64,000 nt of DNA from Clostridium magnum DSM 2767 (GCF_001623875.1 NZ_LWAE01000003.1:558001-622000); one strand, 5' to 3'; shown: positions 54,823 to 64,000, counted from the stretch's first letter. Numbers and translations are program-made. The notes: generated by a model not told the origin, from the letters alone.

Positions 54823-55131
54823 TTAATTCTTACTGATTTTTATTTTCTCATTGCTATCAATATTTTTAATTTTAATAATTAAAAGTAAAAATAAAGGAAA
54901 TCCTATTACCTTTCCAAGCAGCGAAGTTATAATCCCTGCAATGTTTTCATTAGGAAAACTGTTGTGAATTTCTGTATAAAGCCACAAAAGAATAAAGCCC
55001 ATTAACATAGAAAATAAAATTGCTATCCATGCATCTTGTTTTGCTTCAATACCTAGAGCCCAAATGGTAGTACTTCCAATCTGTTCTATAATAGTTAAAC
55101 TAAAAAGTTGTCGTCTACTTATAGTTTCCAT
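54823..55131 (-). pseudogene. Truncated spore-germination GerAB-family gene
   Basis: About 100 residues match the N-terminus of GerAB-type permeases (ISRRQLFSLTIIEQIGSTTI, LGIEAKQDAWIAIL), with about three membrane helices. Full GerAB proteins have about 360 residues and ten helices; here the frame ends at IKISKN and no continuation follows in any frame downstream. It is divergent from the gerA-gerC pair. A deletion remnant is likeliest; a short functional protein is possible. Confidence 0.7.
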
Positions 55132-55316
55132 ATATCTGCCACTCACTTCTTATAAACTCATTTTACAAATCCACAATCTTACATTTAGTTTGTGTTATTT
55201 CTCTAATTATATACAATCAAGTAGAAATGTGCCTTTGGGAACAAGATGGCTGGAATATAAAAAAGCTAAATACAAATACTATTGTTAAAATAGTATTTAG
55301 AAGGTGTATAAGTCAT

Positions 55317-56942
55317 ATGTTAAAAAAAATATTAAAATACATAAAATTTTCAAGATATTTAAAAGAAAAAGAAAAAAATGAATTAATAAATCTTAATAAT
55401 ATAAATAATTCCTGTTTAATCGACAAAAATATAGATATAAATGTATCTAACTTAAAGGACATGCTAGGAAAAAGCAGTGATGTTGTGATACGAGAGTTTG
55501 ATTTTAATATTGAAGAACTTAAAATCAGAGCTTGTATATGTTTTATAAATGGTGCAGGAAATAAAAAAATGATTAATGAATATATTATAAAGCCTTTAAT
55601 GACAAACAGCCTTATTACAAATAATATCAGAAATTCAATAAAAGACAATACTACTTTCTATTATATAAAAAACAATATACTAGCTTCTGTAGATATAAGT
55701 GAAGTAAAAACTTTTGATGAATCTGTTGAGGCTGTTCTATCTGGTGATGCTGTTTTATTTATTGATGGTTATGATAGAGCAATTTCAGTTAATGTTAAGG
55801 AGTGGAATAAGAGAAGCGTTGAGCAGCCTGAAACGGAGATAAATATTAGAGGATCTCATGAAGGTTTTGTTGAATTAGTCACTATAAATATATCATTATT
55901 AAGAAGAATAATAAAAAATAGAAATTTAATATTTGAAGCATTTAATATAGGAAAACAAACTCATACTAAAGTATATATAGCTTATATCGATGGAATAGCA
56001 AATCCACAAATAATAGAGGAAGTAAAAAACAGATTAAATCATATTTATATTGATTCAATTTTAGAATCTGGATATATAGAAGAATTGATTGAAGATAATC
56101 CCCTATCACCTTTTTCTACCACCGGCAACAGTGAAAAACCAGATAAAGTAGCCGCAAAACTACTAGAAGGTAGAGTAGCGATCTTATGTGATGGCTCCCC
56201 TACCGTTCTTACAGTACCCTATTTATTTATAGAAGCATTTCAATCCTCAGAAGATTATTACTCTAGAGCATTTTTAAGCAGTATTATGAGGCTACTTAGA
56301 ATATTGGCATATTTAATTACATTGCTTTTACCAGCTTTTTATATAGCTATAACTACTTTTCATCAGGAAATGATACCTACAGTGCTTATTATAACCTTTG
56401 CATCCTCTCGTGAAGGAGTGCCTTTTCCTGTATTTATTGAAGTGATGATTAGTGAAATCATATTTATGCTGCTTAGAAAATCGGGTATAAGAATGCCTCG
56501 TGCTGTCGGTTCTGCAGTAAGTATTGTTGGAACCTTGGTTATTGGCCAGTCAGCAGTAGAAGCAGGAATTATAGGTGCACCTATGGTTATAGTAACTTCC
56601 TTAACTGCAATTGCAAGTTTTATAATACCTTCTATTTATGATGCTATAATAATATTTCGTTTTATTCTTATTTTTTTAGCTGGAGCTTTTGGAATGTTTG
56701 GTATATTTGTAGGGTTATTATATATGACTACTTATATGTGCACTCTTAGATCCTTTGGTGCTCCATACATGTCTCCACTAGCTCCTCAAAATACTAATGG
56801 CTTAAAGGATAGCCTAATTAGAGTTCCCTTATGGTTAATGAATAACCGACCTACAGCTATTACTTGGAGAGATTCTGTACGACAAGGTCAATCTCAAATG
56901 CCTAAAAAGCCTGATATGAAAAAAGGAGGAAAAAGTAATTGA
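55317..56942 (+). CDS. Spore germination receptor A subunit (GerA/GerKA family)
   Basis: This subunit of a nutrient germinant receptor in the spore inner membrane is about 541 residues. It has an N-terminal soluble domain, then membrane helices from about residue 320. GerA-family blocks VLSGDAVLFIDGYDRAISV, GSHEGFVE, RRIIKNRNL, EDNPLSPFSTTGNSEKPD, ASSREGVPFPVFIEVMI and MPRAVGSAVSIVGTLVIGQSAVEAG are visible. I choose the ATG at 55317 with AAGGTG 10 bases upstream; the longer frame begins in poor context. It overlaps the C-subunit gene by 4 bases. Confidence 0.92.
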   Translation: MLKKILKYIKFSRYLKEKEKNELINLNNINNSCLIDKNIDINVSNLKDMLGKSSDVVIREFDFNIEELKIRACICFINGAGNKKMINEYIIKPLMTNSLITNNIRNSIKDNTTFYYIKNNILASVDISEVKTFDESVEAVLSGDAVLFIDGYDRAISVNVKEWNKRSVEQPETEINIRGSHEGFVELVTINISLLRRIIKNRNLIFEAFNIGKQTHTKVYIAYIDGIANPQIIEEVKNRLNHIYIDSILESGYIEELIEDNPLSPFSTTGNSEKPDKVAAKLLEGRVAILCDGSPTVLTVPYLFIEAFQSSEDYYSRAFLSSIMRLLRILAYLITLLLPAFYIAITTFHQEMIPTVLIITFASSREGVPFPVFIEVMISEIIFMLLRKSGIRMPRAVGSAVSIVGTLVIGQSAVEAGIIGAPMVIVTSLTAIASFIIPSIYDAIIIFRFILIFLAGAFGMFGIFVGLLYMTTYMCTLRSFGAPYMSPLAPQNTNGLKDSLIRVPLWLMNNRPTAITWRDSVRQGQSQMPKKPDMKKGGKSN

Positions 56943-58132
56943 TTAAAAAAATTCTTTTAATTTTTATAGCTTTGACATTTACTTTTTTACCTTTAACGGG
57001 CTGTTGGGATAGAAAGGAATTAAATGAAATAGGCATAGTAATTGCAATGGGTATTGATAAAGAAAATGAAAATGGTAAATATGTTGTAACTAGTCAAGTA
57101 ATTAATCCGTCTCCTCCAGCAAATACACAAAGTAAAAATTCTCCTACTGAGCTGGTAACCGCCTCAGGAGATTCCTTGTTTGAAGCAGTAAGAAATAATG
57201 CAAAAAAATTCGATAGACTAAGTTACTTTGCCCATGTTAGAATACTTGTTGTTAGCGATAAAGTAGCCCAGGAAGGAATAAAGGATGTCATTGATTTTCT
57301 AATAAGAGCACACCAACTAAGAAATAATATATGGTTTATGGTTTCACAAAATAAAGAAGCCCGAGAGGTTTTAGCAATTAATTGCGGTATTGAGGACATT
57401 CAAGCCTATCACCTAGAAGGGATTATTAAAGGCAAAAAACTGAATACAGAGATATCTTCTTCAATATTACTTGATATTGTAAAAAAGATACAAGGAAATG
57501 GTATAAATCCAACAACAGAAGCCTTTAAGGTAGTTGATGAAAAAAGCGAACCTGAATGGCAGGGTAATGCTGCTGTAAAAAAGTGTGTTAGGCTATCAGA
57601 TACTGCTGTATTTAACAAGGATAAATTAGTTGGATACTTAAATAATGTGGAAACTAGAGGATTTAATATGATAATGGGAAATACGAAAAGTACTGCTATC
57701 CGTGTCCCTTCCAATAAAAATGAAAATGAATATATCTCTATTGATGTAAGAAAAGTAAAAAGTCATATAAAACCACAGGTGCTAGATGAAAAGATTTCTT
57801 TTATTGTTACTGTTAAAGTTCAAGGGAATATATTTGAGGTACCAGATAATACTAACGTTTCCGAATTAGAAGAATTTTATAAAGTCAATGATAAGTTTAA
57901 GAAAGCTACAGAACATGATGTAAATAAAACTTTAGTTAAAATTCAAAAGGAATTAAAGTCGGATATTTTAGGTTTTGGTAGCTCTCTATATACAAGTTAC
58001 CCGAAAGAGTGGAAAAAAGTTAAAGAACAATGGGATAAAGATTTCGTTAATGTACCCTATACTGTAAAGGTAGAAACTCATTTAAATCGTACAGGCTTAA
58101 TCTTAAAGCCTGCTCATGTTATAGAAAAATAA
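56939..58132 (+). CDS. Spore germination receptor C subunit lipoprotein (GerC family)
   Basis: This 397-residue Ger(x)C-family lipoprotein has a signal peptide ending in LPLTGC and then WDRKELNEIGIVIAMGIDK, the family's N-terminal block. The C-terminal half carries the long helices of the family. The TTG start overlaps the A-subunit stop by 4 bases, with AAAGGAGG just upstream. No B-subunit gene lies in this A-C pair, although a truncated gerAB-like gene lies just upstream on the other strand. Confidence 0.92.
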   Translation: MIKKILLIFIALTFTFLPLTGCWDRKELNEIGIVIAMGIDKENENGKYVVTSQVINPSPPANTQSKNSPTELVTASGDSLFEAVRNNAKKFDRLSYFAHVRILVVSDKVAQEGIKDVIDFLIRAHQLRNNIWFMVSQNKEAREVLAINCGIEDIQAYHLEGIIKGKKLNTEISSSILLDIVKKIQGNGINPTTEAFKVVDEKSEPEWQGNAAVKKCVRLSDTAVFNKDKLVGYLNNVETRGFNMIMGNTKSTAIRVPSNKNENEYISIDVRKVKSHIKPQVLDEKISFIVTVKVQGNIFEVPDNTNVSELEEFYKVNDKFKKATEHDVNKTLVKIQKELKSDILGFGSSLYTSYPKEWKKVKEQWDKDFVNVPYTVKVETHLNRTGLILKPAHVIEK

Positions 58133-58205
58133 TAAAATTATTCCAATTATTAACTAAGACTATATGATAAATCTAATTAATATAACTTTTGAAATATATT
58201 TCAGG

Positions 58206-58361
58206 TTACTTATTTGAAGATTTTATGATGCTAGAAAAAGCATAATATATTGTAATTAAAAATACTATTATTACATATCCCCAAGAACCAAAGGCTATTA
58301 TCGTTTGGCCTATACCGCCTTGGATAGTTTCTTTTATAAATTGCTCAATTAATTTAATCAT
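58206..58361 (-). CDS. Small membrane protein next to the germination genes
   Basis: A 51-residue ORF begins with an ATG at 58361, with GGGAGG about 10 bases upstream. It begins MIKLIEQFIKETIQGGIGQT and has one hydrophobic helix (about residues 20-45) and a short basic tail. I do not recognise the family. Small membrane proteins (D-type subunits) accompany some germinant receptors, which is a possible role because the gene is convergent with and next to gerC. The good ribosome site supports real translation. Confidence 0.55.
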   Translation of the reverse strand: MIKLIEQFIKETIQGGIGQTIIAFGSWGYVIIVFLITIYYAFSSIIKSSNK

Positions 58362-58515
58362 AATATTAACCTCCCATAAAATGTACTTGAATAAGATGGA
58401 TTTATATGTGTTTCCTGCACTTTGCCTGCAAAAATAAGATTAAAGTATTAGCTTTTATCTGGTTTTTTCCTAATATAGTCTTTGCTGACTATAATGATTA
58501 TATGTGTTCAAAAAT

Positions 58516-58566
58516 GTAGAAAAGGAAAATATAAATAAGTTTCCTTATTATATTTTCCTTTTCTAC
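58516..58566 (-). terminator. Terminator downstream of dinB
   Basis: GTAGAAAAGGAAAATATA and TATATTTTCCTTTTCTAC form an 18-bp perfect stem around about 15 bases, followed on the minus strand by ATTTTTG. The remainder of 58133-58658 holds the small membrane ORF and nothing else I can name. Confidence 0.75.
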
Positions 58567-58658
58567 TATAATTATCTTCTTTTCAATATTTTAACTGCCT
58601 ATAAGATTTTTTATTCCTTCATTCAAATATTTGAATACAATGCTTGTTCAACACATCT

Positions 58659-59702
58659 TTAAAAGAAGGATAGCTGTTCAACTCTATCCTCCTTAAAAGA
58701 TGAAACCGATACCCCTATCAACCTTATCTTTTCTTCAAGCTCTAATTCTTCTAAAATACTACAGGCTTCCTTATATATGTCTTCTTGGCTAAATATATAA
58801 TGTGATAAGGTTTTACTCTTTGTATGATTAATAAAAGATACAGTTTTTATTTTTATCGTAATATTCTTTCCTCTTATACTTTTGCTTTCCATTGTGTTTG
58901 ATATGGATTTTGCAAAAGCTTCTATATACAGTTTAAGTTTGTTTTTGTCATCCGTATCACTTGCTAATGTTGTTTCTCGGCCAATAGATTTTCTCTCTCT
59001 CGATATCTGAACCTCTCTATTATCTATACCCCTGATTCTTTCATAGATAGCTACTCCAAATTTCCCAAAGAACTCAGTTAATAAATCTTGAGGTAGTTTA
59101 TACAACTCTTCTATTGTAAAAATACCAATATTATTAAGCCTTTTCACTGATTTGTTGCCTAACCCATAAACCTTACCTATAGTCAAAGGAAACAAAATTT
59201 TAGGTATTTCCTCCGGTTTTATTATCTTTAGACCGTTGGGCTTATTCCAATCAGAGGCTAGTTTTGCTAAAAACTTATTATAGGATATCCCTACTGAAAT
59301 AGTAAGACCTGTTTCTTCTTTTACCCTGTTTTTAATAAAGCTTGCTATATCCAGTGGGCTCCTATCTACATGTGTTATATCTAAGTAAGCTTCATCTATA
59401 CTTAGAGGTTCAACATAAGATGTTATTTCGTAAAAAATATTAAATATTTTATTTGAGATCTCTCTGTATCTTTCATATCTAACAGGAAGAAAAATACCAC
59501 TGGGGCACTTCGCCTTAGCCATATATGTAGGCATAGCACTCCTTACCCCATAAGCTCGAGCCTCATAAGAGCAAGTTGCAACTACCCCTCTCTCAGAATT
59601 ACCTCCAATTATAACAGGCTTTCCTCTTAAACTTTTGTTATCTGCCATTTCAACTGCTGCAAAAAAAGCATCCATGTCAACATGCATTACTACTTTATCC
59701 AC
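58659..59702 (-). CDS. dinB: DNA polymerase IV (Y family)
   Basis: This 347-residue translesion polymerase has catalytic carboxylates in MHVDMDAFFAAVE and SIDEAYLDIT, and further family marks VVATCSYEARAYGVRSAMP, SVGISYNKFLAKLASDWNKP and the little-finger domain ending in RVEQLSFF. The last residues (QLSFF) resemble the clamp-binding peptide of this family. The gene stands alone; no LexA-type operator was identified with confidence. Confidence 0.95.
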   Translation of the reverse strand: MDKVVMHVDMDAFFAAVEMADNKSLRGKPVIIGGNSERGVVATCSYEARAYGVRSAMPTYMAKAKCPSGIFLPVRYERYREISNKIFNIFYEITSYVEPLSIDEAYLDITHVDRSPLDIASFIKNRVKEETGLTISVGISYNKFLAKLASDWNKPNGLKIIKPEEIPKILFPLTIGKVYGLGNKSVKRLNNIGIFTIEELYKLPQDLLTEFFGKFGVAIYERIRGIDNREVQISRERKSIGRETTLASDTDDKNKLKLYIEAFAKSISNTMESKSIRGKNITIKIKTVSFINHTKSKTLSHYIFSQEDIYKEACSILEELELEEKIRLIGVSVSSFKEDRVEQLSFF

Positions 59703-59906
59703 TTAATATTCCTCCATATATCGAAAAACGCTTAGTCCTTAACTAGTATATTATACTAGACTGCGCGAGTAAAACAAGACAAAAGAGCAGTTAATTAACC
59801 ATCCGCTTGTAGACAATTAATAAATATGCTATAATTATAAATATTTTTTAATAATATGTAAATTACAAGATGATTTTATTGATAACTTAAAAGAAGGTGA
59901 TGATTT

Positions 59907-61457
59907 ATGAACATTATATTAATTATCTGTTTTTGCTTGTTAATAGGTTCAATATTAGGATTCATACTATCTAAATACTATTTTAATAAGAGAATTAAAC
60001 CTATAAACAAAATGATATTAGAACTTACAAAGGGTAACTTTTCCTACAATATTAAAGAAATAAACTGTACTGGTGATATAAAAAAATTAACGTACTTATT
60101 AAAAGTTCTAAAAAACAACCTAATGAAAAATACTTTTGAAACTCAAGTAGTTTCAAGTCAAATTACCTCTGTATCACAACAGCTTTCTCTAACCATGGAG
60201 GAAACTTCTGCCTGCGCTGAACAACTTACAAATGAAACAAGTGACTTATCTAGATTAAATAGTGCTACCTATGAAAAGGTAAAAAGTACAGCGGTTGAAA
60301 TGAAAAATATTTTAAGTTCATTTGAAAATATAAAAAATGCTTCAGGTAAAATTTTCTATACTTCTGATGAATCAAAACATATAATTTCAAAGGGTCTTAA
60401 AGAAATATTAGAAATTGTGGTAGCTATTAAAGAGATAAAATCTTCAACAGATAAAACTGTAACTAGTATTGAGGAGCTCAAACAAATATCAAATGAGATT
60501 AGTATCATACTAGATACTGTAAATAATATTGCAAAACAAACTAATCTGCTCTCTCTTAATGCCTCCATTGAAGCTGCTCGTGCAGGTGAACATGGAAGAG
60601 GTTTTAGTGTAGTTGCTAATGAAATTAGAACCCTGGCTGAAAGTAGCCAAAATTCAGTTTCTCAAATATCCAAACTTGTTAACAGAATAGAAAATCAGAT
60701 GGAAATTGTAGTAAATACCATAGAGCCAAATCAGAAAAATGTTGAGAAGAGCGTTCAGTATACTCAAAACATAGAAGAAGTTCTGAACAAAATTAAACAA
60801 TCCTTTAATAATGTATTTTCTTTAACAGAAGAAATGACAAGTATAGTGGATGAGGAACATCAATCAATAGAATACATAAACGATGAATTTTGCAGACTTG
60901 AAAAAAATCTTGACGAAGTAAATAATAGTGTAAATAACGTTTATGCCGCTGTAACAGATCAAACTGATAGCATCAAAGATCTAGATAATATGAAAGATTT
61001 TCTTACAAACGCATCTAAAATTATGGCTGTAATTTCAAATAAAACAGATAGTGATGCACTTGCCTCAAACATGGAAAGTATCAATAGTCATTGTGCTGAA
61101 ACAATTAAGCTTATAGAAAATGAACTTCTTGCCAGCTATAAATTAGTGGATTTAAATAAAGAAGTACATAAAAGCATACTTGATAAGTTTTTGTCTAATT
61201 ACTCATATATTGAAGCCATTTGGACAAACAATACAAAAGGTAAATTCATATATTCTAATCCTAGTGCTGGAATAGCTAATGCAAATGTAAGACAGTGGTT
61301 TCAAGAAAGCATCAATGGAAAGAATTTTGTTTCTTCTGTATATATTTCCGCTATAACCTCTAATCCTTGCGTTACCGTCTCTTTACCTATATTGACTGAA
61401 AATAATGAAATAATTGGAGTTATTGGTGCTGACTTAAAAGTTAATATTAATGTATAG
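59907..61457 (+). CDS. Chemoreceptor with C-terminal sensor domain
   Basis: This 516-residue methyl-accepting chemotaxis protein has a reversed layout. One N-terminal membrane helix ([20 protein letters not shown]) leads directly into the signalling domain (tip [22 protein letters not shown], about residues 215-236). A C-terminal domain of about 120 residues follows ([50 protein letters not shown]) and looks like a single Cache/PDC sensor. With only one membrane helix this sensor would lie in the cytoplasm. GAAGGTGATG precedes the ATG. Confidence 0.88.
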   Translation: MNIILIICFCLLIGSILGFILSKYYFNKRIKPINKMILELTKGNFSYNIKEINCTGDIKKLTYLLKVLKNNLMKNTFETQVVSSQITSVSQQLSLTMEETSACAEQLTNETSDLSRLNSATYEKVKSTAVEMKNILSSFENIKNASGKIFYTSDESKHIISKGLKEILEIVVAIKEIKSSTDKTVTSIEELKQISNEISIILDTVNNIAKQTNLLSLNASIEAARAGEHGRGFSVVANEIRTLAESSQNSVSQISKLVNRIENQMEIVVNTIEPNQKNVEKSVQYTQNIEEVLNKIKQSFNNVFSLTEEMTSIVDEEHQSIEYINDEFCRLEKNLDEVNNSVNNVYAAVTDQTDSIKDLDNMKDFLTNASKIMAVISNKTDSDALASNMESINSHCAETIKLIENELLASYKLVDLNKEVHKSILDKFLSNYSYIEAIWTNNTKGKFIYSNPSAGIANANVRQWFQESINGKNFVSSVYISAITSNPCVTVSLPILTENNEIIGVIGADLKVNINV

Positions 61458-61473
61458 ATATAGACAAACCAAT

Positions 61474-61517
61474 AAATGACGAATACTAGATTGTTATTTA
61501 TCTAGTATTCGTCATTT
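61474..61517. terminator. Bidirectional terminator
   Basis: AAATGACGAATACTAGA and TCTAGTATTCGTCATTT form a perfect 17-bp stem with a 10-base loop, between the rightward chemoreceptor gene and the leftward cstA gene. Confidence 0.85.
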
Positions 61518-61518
61518 A

Positions 61519-61580
61519 CTTATAACCGCTCTAATACTCCCATCTCATATGAAACTCCATCTAATTCAAGTTTCACTTCA
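61519..61580 (+). repeat. Dispersed hairpin repeat, internally deleted copy
   Basis: It carries the start ACCGCTCTAATACTCCCATC fused to the end CCATCTAATTCAAGTTTCAC and TTCAT; the middle (hairpin and TTCGTTCAACTAAG core) is missing. Same orientation as the other copies, just after the 3' end of cstA. Confidence 0.7.
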
Positions 61581-61602
61581 TTAATATACTTGAACCCCTA
61601 TA

Positions 61603-63026
61603 TTATGCTGCTGACTTCATCGATTTATCTTGATTTTTTATTTTATTTAAGAATATCAGGAAAAATGCTGCAGCGGCAGCTATTCCTACAGTATTGGAAA
61701 ATACTGCATTAACTCTAAATCCCTCTGGAGCTTGTAATATGTAGCTTACACACACAGCAGACATAAATACTGCTGGTAAAGTTGAAATCCAGTGGTTTTT
61801 CTTGGCTTTAACTAAATATACCGAACAAGCCCATAATGTTACCATTGCAAAAGCCTGTGTAAGCCATCCCATATATCTCCAAAGTATAGGGAACTGAACA
61901 AAGGTTAGGAATATAGACACTGCAAACATTGGAGCTGCTAATATCAATCTATTCTTGATTTTGTCCTGTGGATATTTAATTATATCAGCTAAAGCTAGTC
62001 TTGCACTTCTAAAAGCTGTGTCTCCTGTAGTTATTGGACACACTATAACTCCTAAAATAGCTAACACACTACCAACAGGCCCTAACAAGCTTTTTGATAT
62101 CTCAAATACCGCCCCTGCAGCACCAGCTTTACTTAATATTACTTTTCCTAATCCAGGAACACCATTGTAGAAAGCAAGACCAGCTGCTACCCATACAAGT
62201 GCAATAACCCCTTCCGCTATCATTGCTCCATAAAAAGCTTGTCTACCTAATTTTTCGGACTTAATACATCTTGCCATCATAGGTGATTGAGTTGCATGGA
62301 ATCCTGAAATTGCACCACAAGCAATAGTAACAAACATCATAGGCCATAATGATAGTTTTGCTGGATGTAAGTTTTGAAAGGAAACCTCTGGAATGTGATA
62401 TCCATTTACTAATATCCCCCCCCTACACCTACAGCCATAATAAATAAACATATACCAAATATAGGATAAATCTTTCCTATTACAACATCAATAGGAAGTA
62501 TAGTTGCTAAAAAGTAATATACAAATATTACTGCAATCCAAAATCCAGTGTTTAGATATCCAGGAGTTAACTGAGCTAGAAGAGCTGCTGGTCCTGATAC
62601 AAATACCACTCCAACGATTATACAGAAGAATACTGTAATAAACCTCATAACGCTTTGAACCTTTTTTCCCAAATACTTACCATGTATTTCTGAAAGACTG
62701 GCGCCATCATGTTTCAAAGAAATCATTCCTGATAGATAATCATGAACAGCTCCTCCTAAAACACATCCTACAATTACCCAAACAAAAGCTACTGGTCCAT
62801 ATAATGCACCCTGTAATGCCCCAAATATTGGTCCTAATCCTGCAATATTTAAAAGCTGAATTAAAAATACCTTCCATGTAGCCATTGGCATATAGTCTAC
62901 ACCATCCTGCATTTTATATGCTGGCGTTTCTTTTGATGAATCTGCCCCAAATTGTTTTTCAACGTACTTTGAATAAAATAAATAACCTAGTATAAGTACT
63001 AATAGCCCTAATAAAAATGTATACAC
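61603..63026 (-). pseudogene. cstA: CstA-family peptide/pyruvate transporter, split by a frameshift in a G8 tract
   Basis: The N-terminal 205 residues (62409-63026; QFGADSSKETPAYKMQDGVD, PIFGALQGALYGPVAFVW) and the C-terminal part (61603-about 62420; ISGFHATQSPMMARCIKSEK) are in different frames that meet at a run of eight G (minus strand, 62416-62423). One added G would join them into one frame of about 475 residues with GVGGGILVNGYHIPEV across the join, a normal CstA sequence and length. The protein should be a polytopic importer of peptides or pyruvate. It lies behind a T-box. Either a sequencing error or a real, perhaps reversible, slip. Confidence 0.85.
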
Positions 63027-63127
63027 GAAATTGCCCCCTTTAATGAATTATGTATCGATTTAATTGTTAAAATTTTCAGTCTTTTATATATAATATAATT
63101 CCGGAATATACTATCAAAATAAATATA

Positions 63128-63345
63128 AAAAACCTATTATCATCCCATATATGGGGCGAAAATAGGTCCGCGGTACCACCCAAGTTTTTAACTCAATAAT
63201 TTAACGGCATTAAACCGGCTCAGCTTACTACTAATTCTTCAGCCTGCAGCTCTAGGATGATTTTCTACAAGTTTAGTTTATGGGTTTTCAGCTAATCCCA
63301 CTCTCTGTAAAACATATTTTGTATACTCTTTCCTATCATAGCATT
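63128..63345 (-). promoter_or_regulatory. T-box riboswitch upstream of cstA
   Basis: Read leftward, a stem I region with AGAGAGTGGGATTAGCTGA and CCTAGAGCTGCAGGCTGAA is followed by the invariant T-box GGGTGGTACCGCGG (63168-63181). A terminator (AACCTATT with AATAGGT, 63131-63167) then ends in a T-run. It senses uncharged tRNA. The specifier is not certain; AUC (Ile) in GAAAATCATCC is one candidate. Confidence 0.93.
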
Positions 63346-63587
63346 TATTTCAATTAATTCTTTTTACTGGTCTTTTTTTATTATTTTAATGCCTTTAGAA
63401 ACTAATGTCAACAGCCACTTTTCAGGTAAACGATTGCTTAATATTATTCGTAATATTCTATATCTTTTTACTTTTTCGAACATAAGACTGCAAATGATTC
63501 CATATCTAGCCTTATGGATATCTAACTTTTTTCACATAACTATATATCAAATTTATAATAAAACTACAATTAGTATAAAAACCTAAA

Positions 63588-63619
63588 AATCCCCTGCTAT
63601 TTATCTACAACAAGGGATT
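63588..63619 (-). terminator. Probable terminator of the M20 amidohydrolase gene
   Basis: AATCCC and GGGATT form a short stem, followed on the minus strand by TTTTTAGGTTTTT. It lies about 40 bases beyond the stop. The rest of 63346-63660 holds no gene I can support. Confidence 0.5.
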
Positions 63620-63660
63620 ATATCTTTAATCTTATTTTATTTTAATAAAATTTCAATTCA

Positions 63661-64000
63661 TTATTCATTTAAAAAATCCTGTGTATATTGTGCATATAGT
63701 GCAGAACCAATTTCAAGTGAGTCCTCATCAACAGTATATTTAGGATGATGTTGAGGATAGCATGCACCTTTATCTTCATTTCCAGTACCTACTAATGCTA
63801 ATACTCCTGGCACTCTATTCATGTATTCTGAAAAGTCTTCTGCTCCTGTAATTTTTTCAATTACCACAGCTTTTGCGCCAATCTTTTCTACAGATTTTTC
63901 TGCTCTCTTTGAACTTTTTCCGTCATTAATTACAACTGCTGTTCCTAAACCATACTCTAATTCGGCTTCTGCCCTAAAAGTTGATGCAGTGTCCTTTGCA
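63661..64000 (-). CDS. M20-family amidohydrolase/peptidase, partial (C-terminal end)
   Basis: About 112 residues are in the window, and the gene runs off the right edge. The C-terminal block TGAEDFSEYMNRVPGVLALV and the ACYPQHHPKYTVDED segment, with the metal-binding histidine pair, are typical of the M20D aminoacylase/carboxypeptidase group that removes N-acyl groups from amino acids. The frame is open to the edge, so the true start lies beyond 64000. Confidence 0.88.
   Translation of the reverse strand, partial: AKDTASTFRAEAELEYGLGTAVVINDGKSSKRAEKSVEKIGAKAVVIEKITGAEDFSEYMNRVPGVLALVGTGNEDKGACYPQHHPKYTVDEDSLEIGSALYAQYTQDFLNE

Noticed and set aside
63389-63586. Small plus-strand frame between the T-box and the M20 gene
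   Set aside because: No ribosome site, no family pattern, AT-rich intergenic sequence.
1-64000. CRISPR array or prophage
   Set aside because: No regularly spaced direct repeats, integrase, terminase or structural phage gene was seen; the repeats found are dispersed hairpins.

Overview
The window is AT-rich DNA from a spore-forming, anaerobic, low-GC Firmicute, most likely Clostridium sensu stricto. The evidence is the germinant-receptor genes, a T-box, an S-box and tandem L-box leaders, a Feo ferrous-iron operon under Fur boxes, five chemoreceptors and many GGAGG ribosome-binding sites with TTG or GTG starts. I cannot name the species. I saw no rRNA, tRNA, CRISPR array or intact transposase.

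Left part (1-35 kb). The end of a lysA gene sits behind two tandem lysine riboswitches. Next is an S-box-controlled aminotransferase-metQ-metN-metI operon with a long hairpin between metQ and metN. An RND efflux pump with its adaptor is followed by two MarR regulators. A membrane histidine kinase diverges from a REC-GGDEF response regulator. A lipoprotein-type carbonic anhydrase precedes an iron locus read leftward: feoA, feoA, feoB, [Fur box], DUF2325, HD-GYP, fur, soluble chemoreceptor, FeoC-like protein. Two membrane chemoreceptors, mscL, a HAD phosphatase, a methyltransferase, a 5-oxoprolinase operon (pxpA, DUF969, DUF979, pxpB, pxpC, iclR) and a lipoate-protein ligase follow.

Centre (35-52 kb). 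This is a large catabolic locus and the most interesting part of the window. A PucR-type regulator lies beside an operon for a three-subunit molybdenum hydroxylase, a uracil/xanthine-type permease, carbamate kinase and a 3-hydroxyacyl-CoA dehydrogenase. A second operon encodes FdrA, DUF1116 and DUF2877 proteins (the three families of the oxamate carbamoyltransferase AllFGH), a cyclase-family metal hydrolase, a GNAT-like protein, a thiolase-like protein with its usual nucleophilic cysteine replaced, and a DUF35 zinc-ribbon partner. I infer that an N-heterocycle is imported, hydroxylated, ring-opened and decarbamoylated to make ATP, with a CoA-linked branch for the carbon skeleton. The substrate is not known. 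An oxidative pyrimidine (barbiturate-like) route fits the chemistry but is unproven.

Right part (52-64 kb). A wrecked MocR-type regulator is followed by a soluble chemoreceptor fused to ferredoxin and [FeFe]-hydrogenase-like domains. Next come a truncated gerAB fragment, a gerA-gerC germinant-receptor pair, a small membrane ORF, dinB and a chemoreceptor with a C-terminal sensor domain. A cstA gene behind a T-box is split by a one-base shift in a G8 tract. The window ends inside an M20 amidohydrolase gene.

A dispersed family of roughly 50-170 bp hairpin repeats, always in the same orientation, sits at the 3' ends of several leftward genes. A separate MITE-like element lies immediately upstream of the molybdenum hydroxylase operon.
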